This document shows, piece after piece, positions 33,100 to 41,655 of a stretch of 46,912 nucleotides of DNA (position 1 is its first letter; each line of letters begins with the position of its first letter). The notes under the pieces are model-generated. The model had not been told where the DNA came from. It made no database searches and was given only the letters and a program-made list of their open reading frames with translations. This stretch comes from JACCTI01 sp051005695 (GTDB lineage: Bacteria; Verrucomicrobiota; Verrucomicrobiia; Chthoniobacterales; UBA10450). The translations under genes were made by a program, and so were the position numbers. Location of the stretch: assembly GCA_051005695.1 (NCBI GenBank), contig JBPCJC010000081.1, positions 1-46,912 on the forward strand, read 5' to 3'.

Positions 33100-33240
33100 A
33101 TGTTGGAAGAAGGTGCAACTTATAGATGTCCGAAGGCCGATTGCGGCTGCGAGGTCAAAGTAACCAAAGGCGCTCCGGCAGAAAAAGCCGGCAACGATGC
33201 GCCGACCTGTTGCTGCGGCACGAAGATGGAAAAACAGTAG
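33100..33240 (+). CDS. 46-residue Cys-rich metallothionein-like protein
   Basis: A very strong ribosome binding site (AAAGGAGGTGAGG, 33083-33095) precedes ATG 33100. The 46-residue product has six Cys in two groups: CPKADCGC (Cys10, 15, 17) and TCCCG (Cys37-39). It is too short for ordinary gene-length cut-offs. There is no signal peptide, so it acts in the cytoplasm, probably as a Cu(I) or other soft-metal buffer. It lies between the DUF305 gene and the second csoR gene. Confidence 0.75.
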   Translation: MLEEGATYRCPKADCGCEVKVTKGAPAEKAGNDAPTCCCGTKMEKQ

Positions 33241-33261
33241 AACTCCTGATTTCCGCTATGA

Positions 33262-33290
33262 TTGACGCATACCCCTGTGAGGTATATGCT
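33262..33290 (+). promoter_or_regulatory. Promoter with CsoR operator, csoR copy 2
   Basis: TTGACG (33262-33267) and TATGCT (33285-33290) are 17 bases apart. The inverted repeat ATACCCCTGTGAGGTAT (33269-33285) fills the spacer. Repressor binding would block polymerase. The predicted +1 lies about at ATG 33296, so the transcript may be nearly leaderless. Confidence 0.65.
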
Positions 33291-33295
33291 GCGTC

Positions 33296-33586
33296 ATGGC
33301 GGAAGTTAATGGAAGCAAGTTGAAGGTCCGCATCAAACGAATCGCGGGCCAGGTCGCGGGGGTGCAGCGGATGATCCAAGAAGACCGCTACTGCGTCGAC
33401 ATCCTAAATCAAATCTCAGCGGTTCGTTCAGCGCTCGACGCTCTCGGCGTCGAGCTGCTGACAGAACACGTGGAGGCCTGCGTCGTGGGACACGGCTCAG
33501 GGACCGAGCACAAGAAATCGAAACCGATGAAGCCCGCCGAGCTTTTGCAGGAGCTACGCACCGCGCTCACGCGCTTTCTAAGATAA
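33296..33586 (+). CDS. csoR: CsoR-family Cu(I)-sensing repressor, copy 2
   Basis: This 96-residue protein closely resembles copy 1 (identical IAGQ-AGVQRMI core; same DRYCVDILNQISAVRSALDA) and keeps the ligands Cys (DRYC), His and Cys (EHVEAC). It lies six bases before the copper ATPase gene, the usual csoR-copA layout. Its operator sits in its own promoter, so it likely represses itself and the ATPase until Cu(I) rises. The first copy probably arose by duplication. Confidence 0.9.
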   Translation: MAEVNGSKLKVRIKRIAGQVAGVQRMIQEDRYCVDILNQISAVRSALDALGVELLTEHVEACVVGHGSGTEHKKSKPMKPAELLQELRTALTRFLR

Positions 33587-33592
33587 CAACTT

Positions 33593-36124
33593 ATGAAAAC
33601 CACAGCAGCTAGTCCGACTTTCGTTGATCCCGTCTGCGGCATGACGATCGAACCCGCTTCCGCCGCGGGAAGGAGCGAGCATTCCGGTGAAAGCTATTAC
33701 TTTTGTTCGAGTGGTTGTAAGCAAAAGTTTGATGCGAATCCGGCGCAGTATCTGACGAAAGGCGAAGCTTCGAAGTCTGAAGCGGATGCCTGCTGCGGCG
33801 GCACAGCCGTGGACAACGGCGCGCAGGACGCCACGTCTAACGATCGCGGCTGTTGCGGCGGATCTGCCTCGGAGAGTCGCGCGACGGCCCCACGAAGTAG
33901 TGCCGGGAAATACGTCTGCCCGATGCATCCGGAAGTGCAAAGCGACAAGCCGGGCGATTGCCCGAAATGCGGAATGGCCCTCGAACCGGCGATGCCGCAA
34001 TCGAGAACTAAGGCAACGATCTACACCTGCCCGATGCATCCGCAGATCGAGCAGGATCACCCTGGCAATTGCCCGATTTGCGGAATGGCGCTGGAGCCGA
34101 AAGACATTATTGCCGGAGCCAAGGAGGACAACCACGAGCTAAAAGACATGACGCGGCGGTTCTGGATCTGCGCCGCACTTGCATTGCCGGTTTTTCTGCT
34201 CGCGATGGGGCATCTGTTCCCAGGCGCTCCGCATTGGGTCGGCGGAACTATGTCGCGCTGGATTCAATTCGCGCTCTCGATCCCGGTAGTGTTCTGGGGC
34301 GGCGCACCGTTCTTCGCGCGCGGGTGGCGGTCCATCCGCACGATGAATCTCAACATGTTTACGCTCATCGCGATGGGCGTCGGCGTCGCGCAAATCTACA
34401 GCACGGTCGCGATGCTTTTTCCAAACATCTTTCCGGAATCGTTCCGTGCCCAAGGCATGATCGGCGTCTACTTCGAAGCTGCCGCAGTTATCACTGTGCT
34501 AGTGCTGCTCGGGCAAATGCTTGAGCTGAAAGCACGCAGCCGAACCGGCAGCGCGATTCGCGCGTTACTCGATCTCGCGCCGCGGACTGCACGCGTTCTG
34601 CGGAACAGCGAGGAAGTCGAGGTGCCGCTCGATCAAGTGGTCGCGGGCGATTCGGTTCGCGTCCGGCCGGGCGAAAAAGTTCCGGTCGATGGCTCAATCG
34701 CGGAGGGAAAGACGAGCATCGACGAATCGATGATTACCGGCGAACCAATGCCGTCGGAGAAAAACATCGGCGATGAAGTCACTGGTGGGACGATCAACAC
34801 CACCGGGAGTTTCTTAATGAAAGCCGAGCGCGTCGGCGCAGAGACAGTGCTTTCGCAAATCGTGCAGATGGTCGCTGACGCACAACGCAGCCGCGCGCCG
34901 ATTCAGCGCGTGGCCGACAAGGTTGCCGGCTATTTCGTGCCGGCGGTTCTTCTTGCCGCTGTCATCACATTCATTGTCTGGGCGCTCGTCGGACCTGAAC
35001 CGCGTTTCGCACATGCGATGGTGAATGCAGTCGCTGTCCTGATCATTGCGTGCCCGTGCGCGCTTGGTCTCGCGACTCCGATGTCGATCATGGTCGGTGT
35101 GGGTCGAGGCGCGCAAGCCGGCGTGTTGATCAAAGACGCGCAGGCGATGGAATTGATGGAGAAGGTGACGACGCTTGTCGTCGATAAAACCGGCACACTC
35201 ACCGAAGGCAAGCCGCGCTTAGTTGAAGTGTTACCAGCCGCTGGATTCGACCCTAACGAGTTGCTGGCGCTCGCCGCGTCACTCGAAGCGCAAAGCGAAC
35301 ACCCCATCGCTGCTGCCATCGTGCGCGGAGCGAAAGAACGCGGCGTCGCGTTACGCGCCGTGGAGCAGTTCGAATCAATCACTGCTGGCGGAGTCGTCGG
35401 CAAAGTCGATGGCCATGATGTGCTGGTCGGAAAACCGAAATTCATTCACGAGCGCGTGAGTGGCGCGGAAGAGCTGGAGAAGCAAGCCGTCGAATTCCAG
35501 AACAAAGGTCACACCGTCGTGCTTGTCGCCGTCGCAGGTAAGCCGGCCGGTTTGATCTCCGTTGCTGACGTCGTGAAGTCATCGACGCCAGAAGCGATCA
35601 AGGAACTTCACGCAGCCGGCATTAAGATCACGATGCTCACGGGCGACAACGAACGCACCGCGCTAGCCGCGGCGAAACCGCTCGGCATCGACAACGTGGA
35701 GGCCGGGGTCGAGCCCGCCGACAAGAGTGAACATGTGAAACGATTGCGCCAGCAAGGGCAAGTGGTCGCGATGGCTGGTGACGGTATCAACGACGCGCCC
35801 GCGCTAGCCGCGGCCGATGTCGGAATCGCGATGGGAACCGGCACCGACGTCGCGATGGAAAGCGCGGGCGTCACATTAGTGAAAGGCGATCTGCGCGGGA
35901 TCAAGAATGCCATCCTTCTCAGCCGGGCGATGATGAGCAACATCCGGCAAAACCTCTTCTTCGCCTTCATCTACAACGCGCTCGGTATCCCGATTGCCGC
36001 CGGTGTGCTCTATCCCTTCTTCGGCATCCTGCTAAGCCCGATCATCGCCGGAGCGGCGATGAGTTTCAGTTCCGTGTCAGTGATCGCAAATGCGCTGCGG
36101 CTCAGAAATGTGCGGCTCGGATGA
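33593..36124 (+). CDS. copA: Copper-exporting P1B ATPase with YHS and two heavy-metal-binding domains
   Basis: The 843-residue pump has an unusual N terminus. A YHS domain comes first (DPVCGMTIEP...YYFCSSGCKQKF, about 8-47), then a Cys-rich linker with CCGG twice. Two HMBD zinc-ribbon-like motifs follow (YVCPMHPEV...CPKCGMALEP and YTCPMHPQI...CPICGMALEP). No classical CxxC HMA domain is present. The membrane core has TGEPMPS, the CPCALGLATP metal site (about 487), DKTGTLTEG with the phosphorylated Asp (about 530), and MAGDGINDAPAL. It exports Cu(I) from the cytoplasm using ATP. Its gene follows csoR by six bases. Confidence 0.93.
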   Translation: MKTTAASPTFVDPVCGMTIEPASAAGRSEHSGESYYFCSSGCKQKFDANPAQYLTKGEASKSEADACCGGTAVDNGAQDATSNDRGCCGGSASESRATAPRSSAGKYVCPMHPEVQSDKPGDCPKCGMALEPAMPQSRTKATIYTCPMHPQIEQDHPGNCPICGMALEPKDIIAGAKEDNHELKDMTRRFWICAALALPVFLLAMGHLFPGAPHWVGGTMSRWIQFALSIPVVFWGGAPFFARGWRSIRTMNLNMFTLIAMGVGVAQIYSTVAMLFPNIFPESFRAQGMIGVYFEAAAVITVLVLLGQMLELKARSRTGSAIRALLDLAPRTARVLRNSEEVEVPLDQVVAGDSVRVRPGEKVPVDGSIAEGKTSIDESMITGEPMPSEKNIGDEVTGGTINTTGSFLMKAERVGAETVLSQIVQMVADAQRSRAPIQRVADKVAGYFVPAVLLAAVITFIVWALVGPEPRFAHAMVNAVAVLIIACPCALGLATPMSIMVGVGRGAQAGVLIKDAQAMELMEKVTTLVVDKTGTLTEGKPRLVEVLPAAGFDPNELLALAASLEAQSEHPIAAAIVRGAKERGVALRAVEQFESITAGGVVGKVDGHDVLVGKPKFIHERVSGAEELEKQAVEFQNKGHTVVLVAVAGKPAGLISVADVVKSSTPEAIKELHAAGIKITMLTGDNERTALAAAKPLGIDNVEAGVEPADKSEHVKRLRQQGQVVAMAGDGINDAPALAAADVGIAMGTGTDVAMESAGVTLVKGDLRGIKNAILLSRAMMSNIRQNLFFAFIYNALGIPIAAGVLYPFFGILLSPIIAGAAMSFSSVSVIANALRLRNVRLG

Positions 36125-36325
36125 ACGGGATTGCTGCCGGGTTGGCGGAATTCCTAAGGGACAGCGGCCGGCTACACGTCTAGACAAGATATGGAGGAAA
36201 GTCACCCATCCACGCGTGCCGCTGGGATGCCGTCGAGCAACGACACCAGCGCACCGAATGAGTGTGGAATCTTTCGTGCCCACAAATCTCCCCGTGGTGT
36301 CTGAGTCGCGGGTGCGAGAAGCGCA
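36125..36325. other. Short gap between the ATPase and the DUF1622 gene
   Basis: About 200 bases without a convincing gene; short frames here run into the neighbours and look like shadows. A promoter for the DUF1622 gene may lie here, but no clear boxes were seen. Confidence 0.4.
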
Positions 36326-36682
36326 ATGAATCTGTTTCAACAGATCGTGGGCTTCGTGGGCACCGTGCTAGATGGCGCCGGCGTCGTCATTGTGGTGATC
36401 GGCATTTTTATCGCGAGCGGCCGGTTCTTGTTCCGCAGGACCGCATTCGCGGCCTACCGGCGCGACGTCGGCTCGGCTATTTTGCTCGGGCTAGAATTTC
36501 TGATCGCTGGCGACATCATCCGGACGGTGGTCGTGGCGCCGACGATGCAGAACGTCATTGTGTTAGCGCTCATCGTGCTGATTCGAACTGTTCTCAGCCT
36601 GGCGCTGCAATTGGAAGTGGACGGGCGCTTACCGTGGCAGAAAGCAGCCTCGCCACCACCGCCCACGAACGCTCCGGTCTAA
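36326..36682 (+). CDS. DUF1622 membrane protein
   Basis: The 118-residue product has three hydrophobic spans and the DUF1622 pattern: LDGAGVVIVVIGIFIASGRF, RRDVGSAILLGLEFLIAGDI and VIVLALIVLIRTVLSLALQL. It belongs to a widespread family of small inner-membrane proteins of unknown role. Here it lies in the copper island between the ATPase and a Met-rich protein. There is no metal-binding motif in it. Confidence 0.85.
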   Translation: MNLFQQIVGFVGTVLDGAGVVIVVIGIFIASGRFLFRRTAFAAYRRDVGSAILLGLEFLIAGDIIRTVVVAPTMQNVIVLALIVLIRTVLSLALQLEVDGRLPWQKAASPPPPTNAPV

Positions 36683-36735
36683 GGAGTGCACGTACCGGGA
36701 GACCTTGCAGAAGATCAGCCAATCCGAAAAATCAC

Positions 36736-37650
36736 ATGAAGCTAATACCTAAGAAAATCGTCCTCGCGGCTCTTGCGGCCGGAGCGTTACTTAGCGCCAC
36801 TCACTCTCGCCCATTGCACGCTCAAGCCGCTCCGATGAACGCGGAGCCGAAAGTCGATGCGTCCAAAGCAGACCCTGCCCTCGCGCAGCAAATCGCTGAG
36901 ATGCAAGCCAAGGCCGCGGGCTTGCAAGGCGCGCTTGCGCAAAACCCCAGCCCGGCGGCGAAGAAGCCGATGGGTCAAATGCCAGCCGCCTCACCGGCGG
37001 CGGGGATGTCGCCGGCCGGCATGAGTTCCGGTGGCGGGATGGGAATGGATAAGATGGGTGGAGGTCCTTCGATGGCTCCTGCCGCCGCGCCCATGCCGAT
37101 GGGAATGCCGATGCCGATGCCGATGCCGATGCCGATGGGCGGCGGGATGATGGACACGATGAAGATGATGGGAATGACCAACATGCCCGCGGCTTCGCCA
37201 GCGATGGCGCCAGGGCAGGCGGCCATGCCGCAATCGGCATTACCAGGGTTCGCTGGCGTGTCGCATTTGTATCATATAGGTGCGACTGGATTTTTTCTCG
37301 ATCACCCGCAGCACATCAATCTCTCGGGGGACCAGCAAGCGGCGCTTAACGCATTAAAGCAGCAGGCGCTCGCGGCCAAGAGCAGTTCGGACCAACAGAT
37401 CGAGCAAGCGGAGCAGGAGATAGGAAAGCTCACATCCGTCGATCAGCCCGACGCGACGCTGATCGAGAAGAAGGTGCGCGACATTGAAAAGGCGCGCGCC
37501 GACGAGCGGCTAAACTTTATCCGGGCAGTGGGTGAAGGCGCCAAGCTCCTCACGGACGACCAACGAAAAATCCTGATCGGCACGATGCAGCCTGCGGCGG
37601 CTCCCGCGCCATCGCCATCTGCGACCATGACTCCGATGTCGGACATGTAG
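36736..37650 (+). CDS. Met-rich periplasmic protein with Spy/CpxP-like helical domain
   Basis: The 304-residue protein has a signal peptide (LVAALAAG-like region from MKLIPKK), a long Met/Pro/Gly region with (MP)n repeats (PMGMPMPMPMPMPMGGGMM) and a C-terminal helical domain. That domain (HLYHIGATGFFLDHPQHINL, SGDQQAALNALKQQAL, EQAEQEIGKL, LLTDDQRKILIG) resembles the heavy-metal-resistance Spy/CpxP/ZraP family. The Met run should bind Cu(I). It lies 9 bases before the copA gene at 37660, so it is made with it. Confidence 0.85.
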   Translation: MKLIPKKIVLAALAAGALLSATHSRPLHAQAAPMNAEPKVDASKADPALAQQIAEMQAKAAGLQGALAQNPSPAAKKPMGQMPAASPAAGMSPAGMSSGGGMGMDKMGGGPSMAPAAAPMPMGMPMPMPMPMPMGGGMMDTMKMMGMTNMPAASPAMAPGQAAMPQSALPGFAGVSHLYHIGATGFFLDHPQHINLSGDQQAALNALKQQALAAKSSSDQQIEQAEQEIGKLTSVDQPDATLIEKKVRDIEKARADERLNFIRAVGEGAKLLTDDQRKILIGTMQPAAAPAPSPSATMTPMSDM

Positions 37651-37659
37651 ACGGCCGCT

Positions 37660-39513
37660 TTGAGACGCGTGATCACGAGACGTGATTTTTTGCGCTGCGG
37701 CGCCGCCGCGGGGCTGTGCGCAGGAATCGAGAGCTCTGTTCCTGCGTATGCTCGCTCGAACGGCGGCGCGATCGATCTCACGATCGCAAAGCAAAGGCTA
37801 AACATCGGCGGGCGAGGCACAGAGGCGATCACGATCAATGGCTCGTTGCCCGGGCCGCTGCTGCGTTTGAGGGAAGGACAAGATGCCGTCATCCGCGTCA
37901 CCAACACGCTGGCAGAGACAACCTCGATTCACTGGCACGGATTGATTCTGCCTTTCCGGATGGACGGCGTACCGGGCGTGAGCTATGCCGGAATCCGGCC
38001 TAACGAGACGTTCACGTATCGGTTTCCCGTCCGGCAGAACGGCACCTACTGGTATCACAGCCACAGCGCGGCGCAGGAACAGCTCGGAGTTCTCGGGCCG
38101 CTGATTATCGAACCGCGCGGGGGCGATCCGTTTCATTACGATCGCGAATACGTCGTGGTGCTCGGCGACTGGCTCTTCGTCGATCCGGCCATCCTTTTCG
38201 CGAAGCTGAAAAAAGATAGCAGCTACTCAAACTATCAGCGGCGCACCGTCGGCGACTTCTTCCAGGACATCGGCAAAGACGGTCTCAAGTCGACGTTCGC
38301 CGATCGCTGGCAATGGGGAAAGATGCGGATGGATCCGACGGACATCGCGGATATCACGGGCCATCATTTCACTTTTCTGATGAACGGGCTCGCGCCGGAG
38401 TCGAACTGGACTGGCCTCTTTCGTCCAGGCGAACGCGTGCGATTGCGTTTCATCAACAGCGCGGCTGTCACGTTTTTCGATGTCCGCGTTCCAGGCCTGC
38501 CGATGACGGTGGTGCAAGCCGATGGGCAAAATGTGAAGCCGGTAACGGTGGACGAATTCCGCATCGGCATCGCGGAAACTTACGATGTGATCGTTCGGCC
38601 TAACGAGCGCAGCGCCTACACGATTTTCGCCGAGACGATCGACCGCAGCGGTTTCGCCCGTGGCACGCTCGCGACTCGCGAAGGAATGACTGCGGCAATT
38701 CCTGAGCGTCGCAAACGCCCCGTCCGCACGATGGCTGACATGGGCATGGCGATGGCCGGCATGGGCGGTATGGATAAGAAGTCCGCGGGTGGCAATGCTG
38801 GTGGCGAGGCGATGCCCGGAATGAAGGCTTCCACGCCCACAGACGCAGGCATGGCCGATATGGCGGGAATGAAAGTCCCAGCGTCAGCCGACGCAGGCAT
38901 GGCAGGGATGAAAGAGAAAAGTGCAGCCCCTCCTGCGGCCGGCGGCGCGATGCCAGGAATGGATACGATGGCAGCCGGCGGCGACGCTCCGCACGGCCCC
39001 GACAAACACGGCCCGGGAAATTCCGTGGTCGCGATGAATCCGAAAAACCGGTCCAGCGAACCCGGCACCGGACTCGAAGGAATGCCGTGGCGCGTCTTGA
39101 CCTACGCCGATCTGGAGAGCCTCGAACCGAATACCGATCAACGTCCGCCTGAGCGTGAACTCGAAATACACGCGACCGGCAACATGGAGCGCTACATGTG
39201 GTCGTTCGACGGCAAGAAATATTCCGACGCGAAAGAACCGATCTCGTTTTACTACGGCGAGCGCCTGCGTTGGACCTGGGTTAACGACACCATGATGGAG
39301 CATCCGCTGCATTTGCACGGGATGTTCATGGCGCTCGACAACGGACGCGGCGCGAACAAGCCGCTCAAGCACACGATCATTCTCAAACCGGGCGAAAGAC
39401 TATCGGTCGACATCAACGTCGATGCGCCCGGCGTTTGGGCGTTTCACTGTCATGTTCTCTACCACATGGAGGCGGGAATGTTCCGCGTCGTTTCCGTCAC
39501 CGCGAAGACATGA
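37660..39513 (+). CDS. CopA/PcoA-like multicopper oxidase, Tat-exported
   Basis: The 617-residue enzyme begins with a Tat signal (RRDFLRCGAAAGLCAG). Copper sites: IHWHGLILPFRMDG, TYWYHSHSAAQEQ, HPLHLHGMFM and FHCHVLYHMEAGMF near the end. A Met-rich insert (GMAGMGGMDKK and many GM units, about 360-450) is typical of CopA. It likely oxidises periplasmic Cu(I). The start is TTG 37660 as drawn; GTG 37669 is as good. It would normally be followed directly by copB, but a toxin-antitoxin pair on the other strand separates them. Confidence 0.9.
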   Translation: MRRVITRRDFLRCGAAAGLCAGIESSVPAYARSNGGAIDLTIAKQRLNIGGRGTEAITINGSLPGPLLRLREGQDAVIRVTNTLAETTSIHWHGLILPFRMDGVPGVSYAGIRPNETFTYRFPVRQNGTYWYHSHSAAQEQLGVLGPLIIEPRGGDPFHYDREYVVVLGDWLFVDPAILFAKLKKDSSYSNYQRRTVGDFFQDIGKDGLKSTFADRWQWGKMRMDPTDIADITGHHFTFLMNGLAPESNWTGLFRPGERVRLRFINSAAVTFFDVRVPGLPMTVVQADGQNVKPVTVDEFRIGIAETYDVIVRPNERSAYTIFAETIDRSGFARGTLATREGMTAAIPERRKRPVRTMADMGMAMAGMGGMDKKSAGGNAGGEAMPGMKASTPTDAGMADMAGMKVPASADAGMAGMKEKSAAPPAAGGAMPGMDTMAAGGDAPHGPDKHGPGNSVVAMNPKNRSSEPGTGLEGMPWRVLTYADLESLEPNTDQRPPERELEIHATGNMERYMWSFDGKKYSDAKEPISFYYGERLRWTWVNDTMMEHPLHLHGMFMALDNGRGANKPLKHTIILKPGERLSVDINVDAPGVWAFHCHVLYHMEAGMFRVVSVTAKT

Positions 39514-39574
39514 ACGCATGAAATTACACATCATATTGAAACGCGCGCGCGCCGGAACCTTTCCGGGAACAGCT

Positions 39575-39937
39575 CTACGGCGCGGTGCGAATCCGGCGAA
39601 TGCGCGACCGGGAGATGATCACGAGATAATTGCGCAACTCTTCCGCACTCGCGGAAGCGAGAAAGGGCACGAGCAGCGCCGCGGCTTCCCCCGTCGTAGT
39701 TGGCTTGGTCTCCACACGGATTACACCCGCGTGTGCCCGCAACGGCAGCACGGCCCAGTCGCCGAAATCGCCATCGCGGGTGATCAGCACGCGCGACTCA
39801 CCGCCGGCGAGCGCGAGGATTTCCGCGTCATCCGCGCGGGACTTCATCGCTGCTCCCGCGGTGGCGACGTCGTGGCCTTCGTCTCGCAAGATTTCCGCGA
39901 GCTCCAGATGAAACATCTGGTCGAGAAAGACGCGCAC
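39575..39937 (-). CDS. DUF5615 PIN-like toxin
   Basis: The 120-residue product is a small Mut7-C/PIN-like nuclease. Acidic active-site candidates are Asp6 (MRVFLDQMF), Asp in SRADDAEIL, and Asp residues in LITRDGDFGDW. The C-terminal part is basic (SRSRIRRIRTAP). In this family the gene follows a DUF433 antitoxin, as here (12 bases upstream on the minus strand). It probably cleaves RNA. Confidence 0.85.
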   Translation of the reverse strand: MRVFLDQMFHLELAEILRDEGHDVATAGAAMKSRADDAEILALAGGESRVLITRDGDFGDWAVLPLRAHAGVIRVETKPTTTGEAAALLVPFLASASAEELRNYLVIISRSRIRRIRTAP

Positions 39938-39949
39938 GGGATGGCAGGT

Positions 39950-40192
39950 TTATGCCGGGGCGGGCGCGAGAATATCGGTGCGCTCGACCGCGGCGCTCGC
40001 GTAGAGCAGCGCCGCCTGGATGTCTTCGCGAGTCAGACCTGGGTAACCGCTCAGCAGATACTCCCACGTCTTACCGGCAGCGATCTGTTCGATCAGCACA
40101 TGGACGGGAATTCGTGTGCCGCGAACGACCGGCTTGCCATTGCAAACACGCGCGTTGAGTTCGATGCGCTCCATCGGCTCTTTCATTGCCAA
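39950..40192 (-). CDS. DUF433 antitoxin
   Basis: The 80-residue product has the DUF433 signature NARVCNGKPVVRGTRIPVHV, LIEQIAAGKTWEYLLSGYPG and LTREDIQAALLYA, a HTH-type fold. It precedes the PIN-like toxin in the same operon. A shorter start at 40174 (MERIELN) fits other members. Its start lies only 24 bases from the copB start on the opposite strand. Confidence 0.85.
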   Translation of the reverse strand: MAMKEPMERIELNARVCNGKPVVRGTRIPVHVLIEQIAAGKTWEYLLSGYPGLTREDIQAALLYASAAVERTDILAPAPA

Positions 40193-40216
40193 AGGTATAA
40201 CACGGGCGCGGGAAAA

Positions 40217-41152
40217 ATGCGCTTGGGAAAGTTTCGGCAGAGATCGAAACGCAGTGGCAGAGGTTTCGTAGTGTTCGCCGCGGCATGCGTGTTATTGGCC
40301 GCGGCCCATCTTGCCGCACAAGACATGGGATCGATGCCGGGCATGAAGCCGGCATCCGCAGTCAGCAAGTCTTCGAGTTCCAAATCGGCGGTCAAAAAGA
40401 TTACCAAGCGGCCACCTCTGAATCGCGCCGCCGAGCTACTCTCCAAACCAATGCTCGAAGCGCATATGGAGAGCCTCAAAACTGAGCCTATCGAAGACAA
40501 TAAAATCCAAAGCTTTCTTCTCTTCGATCTGCTCGAGTACCGAGCCTACAGCGCGGGCGTTGATACTTTGACGTGGGATTTTGTCGGCTGGGTCGGCGGC
40601 GACTTCAACCGGCTCTGGATCAAAACCGAGGGCGATCAAAACATTGGCCGCGGCAACGGAATGCAGGGCGATCTCCAGTTACTTTACGGACGACTCATCG
40701 CGCCATTCTGGGATTTTCAGGCGGGTCTCCGCTACAACGGAATCATGGGGCCGGATCGTTCTCTCGGCTCGCGCACTTACGCTGTCCTCGGGTTCCAGGG
40801 TTTGGCGCCCGGGAACTTTGATGTGGAACCCGCGCTCTATATAAGTGATCGCGGCGAAGTCTCCGTCGAGATCACGGTCAGCGCCGATCTTTACCTGACG
40901 CAACGCATCGTTTTGCAGCCGCGTCTGGAGGCGCAGTTCTCGGTGCAGGGCGATCCGAAATTCAGCACCGGCAAAGGCGCGAACCAAACGGACTTGGGCG
41001 TGCGGCTTCGTTACGAAATCACTCGCGAAATTGCGCCCTACATCGGCGTCACGTGGGTGCGGAAATACGGCGAGTCCGCGGACATCGCCCGTTCCGAAAA
41101 CGAACCCGATGACGCGATCGCTTTTGTTGCCGGCCTGCGGCTCTGGTATTAA
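40217..41152 (+). CDS. copB: Outer-membrane copper-resistance protein CopB/PcoB
   Basis: The 311-residue product has a signal region (SGRGFVVFAAACVLLAAAHL) and a short Met-rich start (QDMGSMPGMKPAS). The barrel has the CopB blocks FLLFDLLEYRAYSAGVDTLT, WDFVGWVGGDFNRLWIKTEG, ALYISDRGEVSVEI, RIVLQPRLEAQFSVQGD, YEITREIAPYIGVTWVRKYG and the end AFVAGLRLWY with an aromatic final residue. It sits in the outer membrane. The start is ATG 40217, though an open frame runs further upstream through the antisense toxin genes; that extension is not coding. The next gene starts inside its stop (TAATG). Confidence 0.9.
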   Translation: MRLGKFRQRSKRSGRGFVVFAAACVLLAAAHLAAQDMGSMPGMKPASAVSKSSSSKSAVKKITKRPPLNRAAELLSKPMLEAHMESLKTEPIEDNKIQSFLLFDLLEYRAYSAGVDTLTWDFVGWVGGDFNRLWIKTEGDQNIGRGNGMQGDLQLLYGRLIAPFWDFQAGLRYNGIMGPDRSLGSRTYAVLGFQGLAPGNFDVEPALYISDRGEVSVEITVSADLYLTQRIVLQPRLEAQFSVQGDPKFSTGKGANQTDLGVRLRYEITREIAPYIGVTWVRKYGESADIARSENEPDDAIAFVAGLRLWY

Positions 41153-41640
41153 TGCCGGGCGACTCGACCATGAACTCAAACTCGAGCGTGTTTGCGGCAC
41201 CCAAGATCACGTTGGTTACTCTGCTGACCCTAGCTCTCATTTCTGCCGCCTGCCGCAAGTCCACTGTTAGCCCGCCGCCCAGCGCGAAGCAGAACCCTTC
41301 GCCCAGTCTCGCTGCCAACTCGGAGAGCTATACTACAGTTACGGCATCCCAACTGGCCGGTATGCTACCCACCAAAAATTTCACGATGATCAACGTCCAC
41401 ATCCCCTACGCAGGGGATATTCCACAGACAGATTTCATTATCCCGTTCGATCGGATTGCAGAGAATCTGGACAAGCTCCCGGCAAAAGACGCGCGCCTTC
41501 TTATCTATTGTCGCAGCGGCCGGATGAGCAAGGAAGCGACGCTCACGCTGGTTCGTCTGGGATACAGCCATGTCATGCATTTAGACGGAGGCTTCAATGC
41601 TTGGAAAGCTGCTGGGAATGAAATGGTGAACGAACCGTGA
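41152..41640 (+). CDS. Rhodanese-like lipoprotein
   Basis: The 162-residue product has a lipoprotein signal (TLLTLALISAAC with the lipobox Cys) and one rhodanese domain. The active-site loop is CRSGRMS (Cys nucleophile), preceded by LLIYC and followed by LDGGFNAWKAAGNEMV. It would be anchored at a membrane facing the periplasm and may transfer sulfane sulfur, or bind metal via the Cys. It overlaps the copB stop, implying coupling. ATG 41170 is an alternative start. Confidence 0.85.
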   Translation: MPGDSTMNSNSSVFAAPKITLVTLLTLALISAACRKSTVSPPPSAKQNPSPSLAANSESYTTVTASQLAGMLPTKNFTMINVHIPYAGDIPQTDFIIPFDRIAENLDKLPAKDARLLIYCRSGRMSKEATLTLVRLGYSHVMHLDGGFNAWKAAGNEMVNEP

Positions 41641-41655
41641 ACACGGTCGCTTTAC

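Noticed and set aside
36090..36329. Short plus-strand frame in the gap after the copper ATPase
   Set aside because: It begins inside the ATPase gene in another frame, has no ribosome binding site and no recognisable sequence.
37100..37140. Short tandem ATGCCG repeats as a possible CRISPR or VNTR
   Set aside because: They encode the (Met-Pro)n copper-binding stretch of the periplasmic protein; there are no spacers.
39422..40216. Long plus-strand frame running from the end of copA into copB
   Set aside because: It overlaps the end of copA and lies antisense to a clear DUF433/DUF5615 pair. The CopB signal peptide begins at 40217, so the upstream part is a GC-driven open frame.
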